From positions 1-17,370 of the forward strand of contig DASZAE010000167.1 of assembly GCA_035945515.1 (NCBI GenBank): 17,370 nt of DNA, read 5' to 3'. Positions within the stretch are counted from its first letter, which is position 1. The number at the start of each line of letters is the position of its first letter. This document shows, piece after piece, positions 8,301 to 14,287 of this stretch. The notes under the pieces are model-generated. The model did not search any database. It was not told where the DNA came from and saw only the letters and a program-made list of their open reading frames with translations. Both the position numbers and the translations under genes were made by a program. This DNA comes from RH2-MAG17b sp035945515. Its GTDB lineage: Bacteria > Acidobacteriota > Terriglobia > UBA7540.

Positions 8301-8986
8301 CAATCGCAACCAGGATCCGAAACGTGGGCGCCGTCCGACATGATGTCAAGGGAGTTGCCAGGGAGTCCGTTGTATGAATAGGCGTTGTTCAGGGGGCTTT
8401 GGCTCCCCGCATCCCCGTTGGCATTGATACCGATCACTTCGCCATCGTAGTTCTGTTTGTTCGAGGTGCCATTCTGAATGGCGAAGCCGGGCATCACCTT
8501 CAGGTATTCCGCCGCGTCGCTGCCAATTTGAATATAGTTTTGTAATTCTTTGGTGGTCAGCGTTTCCGATTTTTCACCTGAATCCACGGGAACAATGGAG
8601 GACGCCACGCCGGATACTTGAACCGTTTGCGTCGTGCTCCCTAGTTGCATCGTCACATTGACGTTGCGTTTCTGGCCGCCCAGGATAGAAAGTCCCGTGG
8701 CTTCGTACATCTGGAAGCCCTGTTTTTCGACCGTGAGCTTGTAGGTAAAGTTCCCGACGGATACGGCGGCAAAAGTGTAATAACCGGCTGAATCGGTTAC
8801 AGTCACGCGCGTCGAACTCGACGCCTCGTTAATGAGCTTGACTGTCGCGCCCGCTACCACCGCGCCCGAAGGATCGCTGACAACCCCGGTCAGCGTGGCA
8901 AACAATGACTGCGCCGGAGAAGGAGCCGCAATCGCTGCCACCAGCGCAACGCCCATTAGCAACTTCACCCATGTACTTGCCTTCAT
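5366..8986 (-). CDS. Oar-like TonB-dependent outer-membrane receptor with CarboxypepD_reg domain
   Basis: A 1206-aa outer-membrane transporter probably importing a large substrate, perhaps an oligosaccharide or peptide. The ATG at 8986 is chosen over an upstream ATG at 9025 because GGGAGG lies four bases before it and it opens a signal peptide (MKASTWVKLLMGVALVAAIA, ending near PAQ). Residues about 27-115 form a carboxypeptidase-regulatory-like beta-sandwich (TGVVSDPSGAVVAGATVKL, DSAGYYTF). A plug follows (LPGNSLDIMSDGAHVSDP, then FISEMKVDTSNFSAETQKGP and GGSQFHGTGFF). A long beta-barrel with many aromatic strands ends in EMTVKFYF, an aromatic C-terminus typical of outer-membrane barrels. The length is usual for the acidobacterial Oar-like family. 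It is divergent from the malectin regulator-like gene, which could control it. The substrate cannot be read from the sequence. Confidence 0.93.
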   Translation of the reverse strand: MKASTWVKLLMGVALVAAIAAPSPAQSLFATLTGVVSDPSGAVVAGATVKLINEASSSTRVTVTDSAGYYTFAAVSVGNFTYKLTVEKQGFQMYEATGLSILGGQKRNVNVTMQLGSTTQTVQVSGVASSIVPVDSGEKSETLTTKELQNYIQIGSDAAEYLKVMPGFAIQNGTSNKQNYDGEVIGINANGDAGSQSPLNNAYSYNGLPGNSLDIMSDGAHVSDPGCDCDTPVNPNTNFISEMKVDTSNFSAETQKGPIVVTSVTQAGGSQFHGTGFFSARNFALNANDALNNAEGAPKPQNKYYYPGFSIGGPVIIPGTSFNKSRQKLFFFTGYEYFYQTLDTGLLRATVPTPAIMSGDFSSQSLAALGDANLGYISASGSPVGVACAGTGGTTGVAYAPCLNATTLSKYPNGNLSSLINPNMAALMKLYPAANANPNNTGGYNFVQSEVFNQNNEQWDTRVDYNISDYTKLFVRYNLQRETQQFPVGLWWRNGSQVPYPTPVLGKNSSDSISASLTHIFSPTLTNEFVFGYTYVGFPNVFENPSKVNRTNVGYNIQGLFKNGVNQIPSFGSFGGETALVFNPGGFEAGGPSAGLYADKWMPSISDTVAKVINTHTIKAGFYWEWIRNSQPANNNTNGELQFVSSGNIYTTGDSYADELLGIASSYNESSFNRINDIAYNTYEGFVQDDWKVTKRLTLDYGLRFSHFQPWGDRLGDGFSIFNTSQYTGQACTAAPTFCGFEWHKKDSNVPVAGFPTRALFYQPRLGAAYDVFGTGKTVLRGGWGRYYYHAGQFTSGLDASAGVETLNLGSTIPLPGNTTQPLLVNPSALYPGAAGINNINFTAVASSPAAVDSKDDMEPYTDQYNITVSQQLPWSSLMEISYIGNRSRDIPTTGNGGTAGFNTDNINLVPVGAMLSSKNGGVDPAKLVADNFRPLLGYSDLYLATSNAYANYNALQVSWLRTKGRYTIDLNYTYGRAMGIIGSNGNIGNQFNLASNYGVLSSNRTHLFNAAYSVVLPSPGRGKLEDGILNGWQLSGITQLESGPNLTGYQNQNFGMNLNSAKIPGTTFNISNVSLLGTPDIQLNPVLTCNPRANLAPHQYINASCFAMPTQIGQNGPTILPPVYGPAYFDSDLGLFKTFKITESKSLQFRIDGYNFMNHPLWSFNGGNLGLSFDPTSGKVNNPTFGTVTTKQGHRIIEMTVKFYF

Positions 8987-8990
8987 GTTT

Positions 8991-8996
8991 CCTCCC
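8991..8996 (-). promoter_or_regulatory. Shine-Dalgarno site of the large TonB receptor
   Basis: GGGAGG on the minus strand, followed by AAAC and the ATG at 8986. It decides the start against the upstream in-frame ATG at 9025, which lacks a comparable site. Confidence 0.8.
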
Positions 8997-9023
8997 ATTG
9001 TCCGTGATACCAGAATCGATGCC

Positions 9024-9053
9024 ATTATTGACGATTACAAATTATAGTGACAA
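9024..9053 (-). promoter_or_regulatory. Candidate sigma70-type promoter for the large TonB receptor
   Basis: On the minus strand TTGTCA (9053-9048) and AATAAT (9029-9024) are separated by 18 bp. They lie about 40 bp upstream of the start codon. The -35 falls in the left arm of the 21-bp inverted repeat, so the repeat itself may supply the promoter. Based on motif match only. Confidence 0.35.
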
Positions 9054-9143
9054 TTTTTTCTGTAGCGGCGCTCTCTGCGCGCCGAAAAACCGGCGGCCAG
9101 AGGCCGCCGCTACAATATTTTGTTGTCACTATAATTTGTAATC
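9033..9143. repeat. 111-bp nested inverted-repeat element
   Basis: The 21-bp arm at 9033-9053 (begins GATTACAAATTATAG) is the exact reverse complement of 9123-9143. The interior is T-rich on the left, A/T-rich on the right, and holds a GTAG-REP pair. No flanking direct duplication is visible. It could be a MITE-like element or a hairpin into which REPs inserted. Confidence 0.85.
9062..9113. repeat. GTAG-REP inverted pair inside the 21-bp inverted repeat
   Basis: The plus copy has GTAG at 9062-9065 and stem CGGCGC (9066-9071) with GCGCCG (9079-9084). The minus copy spans 9113-9090 with the common CGGCGGCC-TCT-GGCCGCCG stem. The plus copy differs from the common form on both sides of the stem yet still pairs. 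Confidence 0.85.
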
Positions 9144-9246
9144 CTCATTCGCGTGTCATGTCTGATTCGCGGAGTGCTATGTCGCTCAGCCTTTGGCTGG
9201 CTCAAAATCTTAAACTGGATGCAAATCTTTTCGCCACCAACACTCA

Positions 9247-9420
9247 AGTGTGGTGTCTCAAAGGTTCGTGCTTTAAATCTCGGCCCGTTATACTCGTCAC
9301 CCTGAGCGCAGCGAAGGGTCTCAGTATTTGATTTCTTTAGAAATACCGAGATGCTTCGCTTCGCTCAGCATGACATCCACGTCGCTGAAATAAGTCACTT
9401 GCTTCTGAGACACCAACACT
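9247..9420. repeat. Inverted repeat enclosing a GTCA-type repeat pair
   Basis: AGTGTGGTGTCTCA at 9247-9260 is the reverse complement of 9406-9420 apart from a one-base indel. The GTCA repeat pair lies between the arms. It is the second nested palindrome in the same divergent intergenic region. Confidence 0.65.
9296..9374. repeat. GTCA-type hairpin repeat pair (loop GAGCGAAGCGA)
   Basis: The plus copy has GTC then ACCCT (9299-9303), loop GAGCGCAGCGA and AGGGT (9315-9319). The minus copy (9374-9351) has GTC, ATGCT, loop GAGCGAAGCGA and AGCAT. Arms differ between copies but remain complementary. Copies of this widespread repeat read as HSERSEESR-like peptides when translated. Confidence 0.8.
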
Positions 9421-9504
9421 AGTGCTTACAAACCTTATAAACTAATTGGTTGGCATTAGACCCCGGTCAAAAGGAAGTGTCAAGCCTGTTCCCGTTATCG
9501 GATG

Positions 9505-9578
9505 GTTACATCTTATTAAGTTCTTTATTTTCAGTTGACGTTACAATGTAACGTATACCATTTTTACAAGGATGTAAC
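9505..9578. promoter_or_regulatory. GTTAC/GTAAC operator-like array before the malectin gene
   Basis: GTTACATC at 9505-9512 is the exact reverse complement of GATGTAAC at 9571-9578. Midway lies a perfect 17-bp dyad, ACGTTAC-AAT-GTAACGT (9538-9554), overlapping a TTGACG (9535-9540) that resembles a -35 element. Four half-sites of one sequence close to a start codon suggest a regulator binding region, possibly autoregulation. A convincing -10 at ideal spacing was not found. Confidence 0.5.
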
Positions 9579-9592
9579 TTTTCGCCGGTGGA

Positions 9593-11275
9593 GTGCTATA
9601 CTACATTCCCATTTCTTTAGAGGCGCGTGATTTGCCAGATGTAATAGAATCCATTGAGTTGAAGAAAGCCGCGATTGCCGCGGTTTTTTCTTCCCGGACT
9701 TTCGCCAAATGCCCGAACTTGGCAAGATTGTTCCAATACCTCTGCCAAAAATACCTGGAAGGATCGGCTTCAGATCTCAAAGAGTACAACATTGGGGTTG
9801 ACGCGCTAGGCCGGCCATCCGATTTTGATCCCTCTAAAAATGCTATCGTCCGGGTTGAGGTCTACAGGCTACGCGAAAAACTCAAGAAGTATTATCGAGA
9901 CGAAGGGAAAAGCGATGCCTTGGTGATTTCGCTTCCCTCCGGCAGTTACATCCCCCAATTCACCCGGCGAGGGGAGATTAAGGAATCTCGATCGCCTGAG
10001 GAGCCGGCTTCAGGCCGCCTTCAGAAGGTCCAATCTAAGCCGGTAGCTCTACCTCCCCCTGCCGGGCCGAAGGGCCACGTCTCAATTATTCCGGTAAATC
10101 CCTTGACAAAGACAGCCGCAGGGTCGGGATCGCCCAGGTGGCTGTCGCGGTTAAAACATCCCGCGCTGATTAAATTCTACCTGTTTATCATTGTGGGCCT
10201 CCTGATCGCTATTGGGGTGCTTGCCACTCGCAAGTCCGGATATCTTCCTGCTGAAGCCCGTTCGGGATCGCTTCTACGCGCCAGCGCAGCGGCCTCGCCC
10301 GCAGTGAATTCCGCTCAACAGGCTGTCCGCATCCTGGCCGGCTACACCAAAGCGCAATATGTCGATCGCGCGGGGCACGTGTGGCAAGGCGACCGCGATT
10401 ATGAGGGCGGCGGGACGTCTTCGCAACCCCAGCCGTTCTTCGCCCGAACCCTCGACCCGACTCTATTCAGGACGTTCCGGTTAGGCGATTTTTCTTACAA
10501 TATTCCGCTCCATCCAGGAACTTATGAGTTGCGCCTTTACTTTGCCGAGGCCATCTACGGCCCGGACACGCTTTCCGGCGGGGGCGAAGGAAGCCGGGTT
10601 TTCACGGTCACGGCGAATGGGAAGCCGCTTTTGAGCAATTTTGACGTGCTCAGCGACGCAGGGGGAAACGGCATTGCTGACGTGCGAGTCTTCAAAGACA
10701 TCACTCCCGGACCTGACGGATATTTGCGCCTTAAGTTCGGGCGTAACATTTCCGACCCCTTCGTCGATGCTATTGAGGCAGTGCCCTCCGAACGAGGCAA
10801 AATCAATCCGATTCGGATTGCAACACAGGAAGATTGCTTTACCGATCACGCCGGTAATTTCTGGAGCCCGGACCGCTACTTCAAAGGAGGCCGCCTTGCA
10901 GTGCGGAAAATCCCGGTTTCTAACACGCCGGACCCCGGCCTTTTCAGCGGCGAACGCTATGGAAGTTTCAGCTATGCAATTCCCGTGGCAGAGGGCAAAT
11001 ATAAGCTCACGCTGAAATTTGCCGAAACTTTTTTCGGTCCAAACAACGCCGGCGGGGGCGGCGCGGGCAGCCGCATATTCGACGTATACTGCAACGGCGT
11101 TGCGCTTCTCAGGAATTTTGACGTTTTTAAGCAGGCGGGCGCGGAAAACCGGGCTTTGGAAGAGACCTTCAACGGACTCAAGCCCAACGCGCAGGGGAAG
11201 CTTGTGCTCGAGTTTGTTCCGGTAGTGAATTATGCCAGCGTCAACGCCATCGAAGTTGTCGACGAATCGAAATGA
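9593..11275 (+). CDS. Membrane protein: acidobacterial regulator-like N-terminal domain, TM helix, two malectin domains
   Basis: A 560-aa single-pass protein with three parts. Residues about 20-125 form a conserved module (FSSRTFAKCPNLARLFQYL, LKEYNIGVDALGRPSDFDP, IVRVEVYRLREKLKKYY, ISLPSGSYIPQF) that I recall from many acidobacterial sensor or regulator proteins; DNA binding is suspected, not shown. A Pro-rich linker leads to one membrane helix (about 191-212, LIKFYLFIIVGLLIAIGVLA). The outer part has two tandem malectin-type sugar-binding domains (about 243-396 and 404-558), each with FAE, GGGxGSR(V/I)F and NFD(V) motifs. The predicted topology is ToxR/CadC-like: cytoplasmic N-terminus, periplasmic sensor. 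The start is GTG at 9593 with a weak upstream site; a stop at 9575-9577 limits extension. It is the only plus-strand gene and is divergent from the large TonB receptor. Malectin assignment is good; the regulator role is inferred. Confidence 0.82.
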   Translation: MLYYIPISLEARDLPDVIESIELKKAAIAAVFSSRTFAKCPNLARLFQYLCQKYLEGSASDLKEYNIGVDALGRPSDFDPSKNAIVRVEVYRLREKLKKYYRDEGKSDALVISLPSGSYIPQFTRRGEIKESRSPEEPASGRLQKVQSKPVALPPPAGPKGHVSIIPVNPLTKTAAGSGSPRWLSRLKHPALIKFYLFIIVGLLIAIGVLATRKSGYLPAEARSGSLLRASAAASPAVNSAQQAVRILAGYTKAQYVDRAGHVWQGDRDYEGGGTSSQPQPFFARTLDPTLFRTFRLGDFSYNIPLHPGTYELRLYFAEAIYGPDTLSGGGEGSRVFTVTANGKPLLSNFDVLSDAGGNGIADVRVFKDITPGPDGYLRLKFGRNISDPFVDAIEAVPSERGKINPIRIATQEDCFTDHAGNFWSPDRYFKGGRLAVRKIPVSNTPDPGLFSGERYGSFSYAIPVAEGKYKLTLKFAETFFGPNNAGGGGAGSRIFDVYCNGVALLRNFDVFKQAGAENRALEETFNGLKPNAQGKLVLEFVPVVNYASVNAIEVVDESK

Positions 11276-11338
11276 TTTCCCCTCGCTCTACACCCGCACA
11301 CTATACAGAGCGCCATAAGTCAGCGATGGTTATTGACT

Positions 11339-11412
11339 GTAGCGGCGGGCAAAGCCAGTAAGGGGCCGCCGGATTTTAAGAGTAAAGACCGGCGGCCAGA
11401 GGCCGCCGCTAC
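11339..11412. repeat. GTAG-REP inverted pair between convergent genes
   Basis: The plus copy has GTAG at 11339-11342 with CGGCGG (11343-11348) and CCGCCG (11366-11371) around an enlarged interior. The minus copy is the standard form, CTAC ending at 11412. It lies between the ends of the malectin and second TonB genes, where it could serve as a bidirectional transcription barrier. Confidence 0.85.
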
Positions 11413-11451
11413 AGAATCAGACGCCGCTGTGAGCGTGTCCACATACCTACC

Positions 11452-13752
11452 CTATTGCTCTCCCCAGTTAAACCTGATCCCAACCCTTCCCAAAATCGGT
11501 GGACCTAACTCAGTGTACGGCACACGGGCCACTTCGTATCGCTGGCCGGTAAGGTTTTCCAGCGCGCCGTAGACTTCAAAATGACGCCGGAAAGTGTGCG
11601 ACGCCATAGCATCCATCTCAAAAGCCGTGCCCAGGGAGAATTGGTTGAGAACATCGTCATACTGCACGCCCGTATAGCGCCCTTCAAGGGAAAGCGTGCC
11701 GAGCCAGGCCTTCGAGTAATTCGCCCCAAAAGTGAAGGCTTGGCGGGGAACCTGAGGGACGTCGAGGCCCTGCAGCGCCGCGTCTCCGGGGAAGCTTAAG
11801 ACCGTTGCCTTCGCATATTGGTAGCCTTCGGTGAGCAGAAGGTTTGCCCAAATCCGCTCGCGGGCTTCAACTTCAAGTCCCCGCGAGAGCGTGCTGCCAA
11901 GGTTCTGCCGCTGGTCGGTGATGAGCGACGGCGTGGCGCTCAACGTCACGTTGGCAATGGGCTGATTGATCTGGTTCCAGAAAAGCGCCGCGTGAATGCG
12001 CACCTTCCCGCCCGCCGGAGCGTAGCCCGCGCCCACTTCGGCGCCATCGAGCCGCTCAGCCCCAAGCGTGTTATTGGAAAGAGTAAGCACATTGCCGACG
12101 CGAAACGGACGGTAAAGTTCATTGAGCGTTGGCGCGCGAAACGCCCGGAAGGCGGAAGCGTAGAGCGAAACCGACGAAGTGACCTGGCGAAGCAGCGCAA
12201 GTCGCGGGCTAAAAGCGGATTCCGAAAGCGGCGGGAAGTTGATCACCGCGGAGGGCCCGGGCGGGGGCGGGATTAGTGGCAGCGTCGTGGAAAGCGCGTC
12301 GAAATTACGCCAATGGTCGTAGCGGGCGGTGCCTGTCAAAATCCATCGTGGCGTCAGCCGGAGGATGTCCTCCGCGTAGAGGCCCTCTATGTCCTGCCTT
12401 CCGCCCGCGCCCACAGCGGAGTTGACCGCGCCCTTCGAATATTTCAGTTCATCGCTTGCGCCGCGCACGGCGCTGGCCTCGAAGCCGGCCACCCAGGTCT
12501 GGCGCGTCCCGAGCTCGCGTTGCCACTGCGCGGAGAAACCCGCTTCCTGCGCGGGCACCCTTTGCAAGTCCGTCAGGGATTCGCTTGCGCGCGAAGCCGC
12601 AATGGAGGAGAAATTCTGGTCAAGCAACTGCGCTTCTCCATAACCGCGCAACGTGAACGCGCCCGCCACCGGCGATTGCCAGTCGAGTCCTGCCGAAAGC
12701 TGCCGCAAATGAGTCCGATTGGTCTGGATGGGCGTGCCGTTTTTGCGGGCTTCGCCGAAGACGGCGCCGCTGACGAATGCGCGCAGGTTGTTCGAGATTT
12801 GCCGGCTGAGTGCAAGCGTTAGGTCCGTGTAGTTTGACCCCGCCGGAGTATCCACCGGACCCCGGATGCTTGCCGGCACAAGCCCGTAGCCGTCAGTGCC
12901 GAACGCCGCCGCGCTCAGTTCGCCCGTCCATCTGCGCCATTCCGTTCCGGCCCAGAGCGAAGCGTCCGGGGTATCCTCGTTTCCATAAGAGGCGTCGAGC
13001 GAGGCCTGCGAGCGCGCCGCCTGGCGCGTTATTACGTTGATCACTCCGCCCATCGCGTCGCTGCCGTAGAGATCAGACGCGCCGCCCTCGGCGACTTCGA
13101 CGCGGTCAACGGCCACGCGCGGCACGCGGTCCCAATAAACCCATCCGCCGAAAGGATCGTTCAGCGGGATGCCGTTTTCGAGCACCAGCGCCCGGCTGGC
13201 GCCGCTCGCGCCCACGCCGCGCAGCGAAACGCCCTGCGTCGTAGGATTGGCCACGCGGCTATCAGTCCGGCGAAAGAGGCTGAAGCCTGGAATCTGGCGC
13301 AGAATCCCGTCAAGCGATAAGGCCGGCGTCGACGCGATTTGGGTGGAGGACAGCACGGCTACGCTTCCCGCCGTCTGGCTCACCGGCGTGGCTACGCGAT
13401 TTGCCGTGACCGTGACTTGCTGTGAAAGCGAAGGGACCGAAAGAACGATTTCCAGTTGTTCCCGGCTGGCGCTTTTCCACGAACGCTGTTGAGGCGCGAA
13501 ACCCGCGGCCTGAACGGAGATCGTTCCGTTCGATGCCTTGATATTCTCAAACACGAACTCCCCCGCGCTATCTGTCGTGGCCTCGGTGGAAAAACCGCCG
13601 CCGCGGAAAGAGACCTGCGCCCCGGCGACGGCGTTGCCGTTCGCGTCGCGGACCGCGCCTTTGACGCGTCGCGGCAAGGACTGCCCAGCAAGCCCGGCGA
13701 TAAAACAAAACCATGCGGCGATTAGAGAAACGGTTATTTGCTTGAAGGTCAT
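11452..13752 (-). CDS. TonB-dependent receptor with CarboxypepD_reg N-terminus (BtuB/siderophore-receptor-like)
   Basis: A 766-aa outer-membrane active transporter. The ATG at 13752 is preferred over a TTG at 13809 because it opens a compact signal peptide (MTFKQITVSLIAAWFCFIAG). Residues about 29-108 are a carboxypeptidase-regulatory-like domain (GAVRDANGNAVAGAQVSF, DSAGEFVF). A canonical plug follows (about 118-235: VTVTANRVATPVSQTAGSV, LDGILRQIPGFSLFRR, TQGVSLRGVGASGASRALV, VEVAEGGASDLYGSDAMGG). The beta-barrel carries FRAFRAPTLNELYRPFR and a terminal LENLTGQRYEV strand region. It is shorter and more classical than the other receptor, suggesting a small ligand such as a siderophore, cobamide or other metal complex. 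No cobalamin riboswitch was recognised upstream. No Shine-Dalgarno match is obvious. Confidence 0.92.
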   Translation of the reverse strand: MTFKQITVSLIAAWFCFIAGLAGQSLPRRVKGAVRDANGNAVAGAQVSFRGGGFSTEATTDSAGEFVFENIKASNGTISVQAAGFAPQQRSWKSASREQLEIVLSVPSLSQQVTVTANRVATPVSQTAGSVAVLSSTQIASTPALSLDGILRQIPGFSLFRRTDSRVANPTTQGVSLRGVGASGASRALVLENGIPLNDPFGGWVYWDRVPRVAVDRVEVAEGGASDLYGSDAMGGVINVITRQAARSQASLDASYGNEDTPDASLWAGTEWRRWTGELSAAAFGTDGYGLVPASIRGPVDTPAGSNYTDLTLALSRQISNNLRAFVSGAVFGEARKNGTPIQTNRTHLRQLSAGLDWQSPVAGAFTLRGYGEAQLLDQNFSSIAASRASESLTDLQRVPAQEAGFSAQWQRELGTRQTWVAGFEASAVRGASDELKYSKGAVNSAVGAGGRQDIEGLYAEDILRLTPRWILTGTARYDHWRNFDALSTTLPLIPPPPGPSAVINFPPLSESAFSPRLALLRQVTSSVSLYASAFRAFRAPTLNELYRPFRVGNVLTLSNNTLGAERLDGAEVGAGYAPAGGKVRIHAALFWNQINQPIANVTLSATPSLITDQRQNLGSTLSRGLEVEARERIWANLLLTEGYQYAKATVLSFPGDAALQGLDVPQVPRQAFTFGANYSKAWLGTLSLEGRYTGVQYDDVLNQFSLGTAFEMDAMASHTFRRHFEVYGALENLTGQRYEVARVPYTELGPPILGRVGIRFNWGEQ

Positions 13753-13770
13753 TTGAGGATTATCGGCCAC

Positions 13771-13819
13771 CCGCGCTGCGGTTGGCAATGGCGGCAAACC
13801 AAATGGCAACCTAGCGCGG
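13771..13819 (-). promoter_or_regulatory. Long imperfect hairpin in the leader of the second TonB receptor
   Basis: CCGCGCTGCGGTTG at 13771-13784 pairs with 13807-13819 with one internal substitution and one extra base. It sits 19-67 nt upstream of the start codon on the transcribed side. It lacks the GTAG end of the REP family and no T-run follows. Possible leader regulator or structured repeat; not matched to a known riboswitch. Confidence 0.4.
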
Positions 13820-13923
13820 ACTGAGGGTTCATCTCATTGGAGGCGCCCTTTTCGGCGGGGTTGAAACTCCACACTGTTCACTTAAGCGCGTAGCGCAGTG
13901 CGCAGCCGCAATCGACGATGAAT

Positions 13924-14057
13924 GTCATGCTGAGCGAAGCGAAGCATCTGCTTGTAAATCCATGCGGAAAAAGCAGATTCTTCGCGGAGTTTACCCTGAG
14001 CGAAATGCCGGGATTCTTCGCTTCGCTCAGAATGACAAGCGAAGGGCTCAGAATGAC
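13924..14057. repeat. GTCA-type hairpin repeat cluster
   Basis: The plus copy (13924-13949) has GTC, ATGCT, loop GAGCGAAGCGA, AGCAT. The minus copy (14036-14013) has GTC, ATTCT-type arms (AGAAT on the other side) and the same 11-nt loop. Degenerate pieces lie near 13993 (ACCCTGAGCGAA) and 14041-14057. No gene is visible between 13753 and 14287; this cluster and the parS site fill most of it. Confidence 0.8.
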
Positions 14058-14114
14058 AGTGCAAACGGATTTTTCAGCAACCTGTGAAGCCGCAATGAAA
14101 ATACAGGCGTTCAT

Positions 14115-14134
14115 GTCGGAGCTAAAGCTCCGAC
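14115..14134. repeat. Perfect 20-bp palindrome
   Basis: GTCGGAGCT and AGCTCCGAC flank a central AA. No T-run follows on either strand, so an intrinsic terminator is unlikely. It may be another short structured repeat or a protein-binding site. Confidence 0.6.
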
Positions 14135-14224
14135 CCCCTGAGAATTATCCAGCGAATTTCAGATTCAGGACACTGGGGCGTGTGAGGCGTTTTTCGATGT
14201 TGAGATAAATGAGACAAATGAGAA

Positions 14225-14240
14225 TGTTTCACGTGAAACA
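14225..14240. promoter_or_regulatory. parS: parS centromere-like site (ParB binding)
   Basis: TGTTTCACGTGAAACA is a perfect match to the widely conserved chromosomal parS consensus bound by ParB for segregation and SMC loading. The symmetry extends four bases on each side (14221-14244). It lies in a non-coding gap, near ATP synthase genes. The flanks contain related GAGA-rich direct repeats (ATGAGAC(A/G)AATGAGA-like) on both sides. No parA or parB is in the window. Confidence 0.85.
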
Positions 14241-14287
14241 TTCTATGAGACGAATGAGATAAAAGAGACGGTTTTCATTAGAAACAC

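Noticed and set aside
9047..9331. Plus-strand open frame of 94 codons
   Set aside because: Its sequence (GGQRPPLQ, VTLSAAKGLS) is translated from the two repeat families in the intergenic region.
4930..11412. CRISPR array
   Set aside because: Repeats are scattered, palindromic and paired; there is no regular spacing with unique spacers and no cas gene.
13753..13900. Cobalamin or TPP riboswitch ahead of the second TonB receptor
   Set aside because: No B12-box or other conserved core was found on the minus strand; only a simple hairpin is supported.
13878..14114. Short minus-strand open frames reading HSERSEESR-like peptides
   Set aside because: These are translations of the GTCA-type hairpin repeat, a well-known source of false gene calls.
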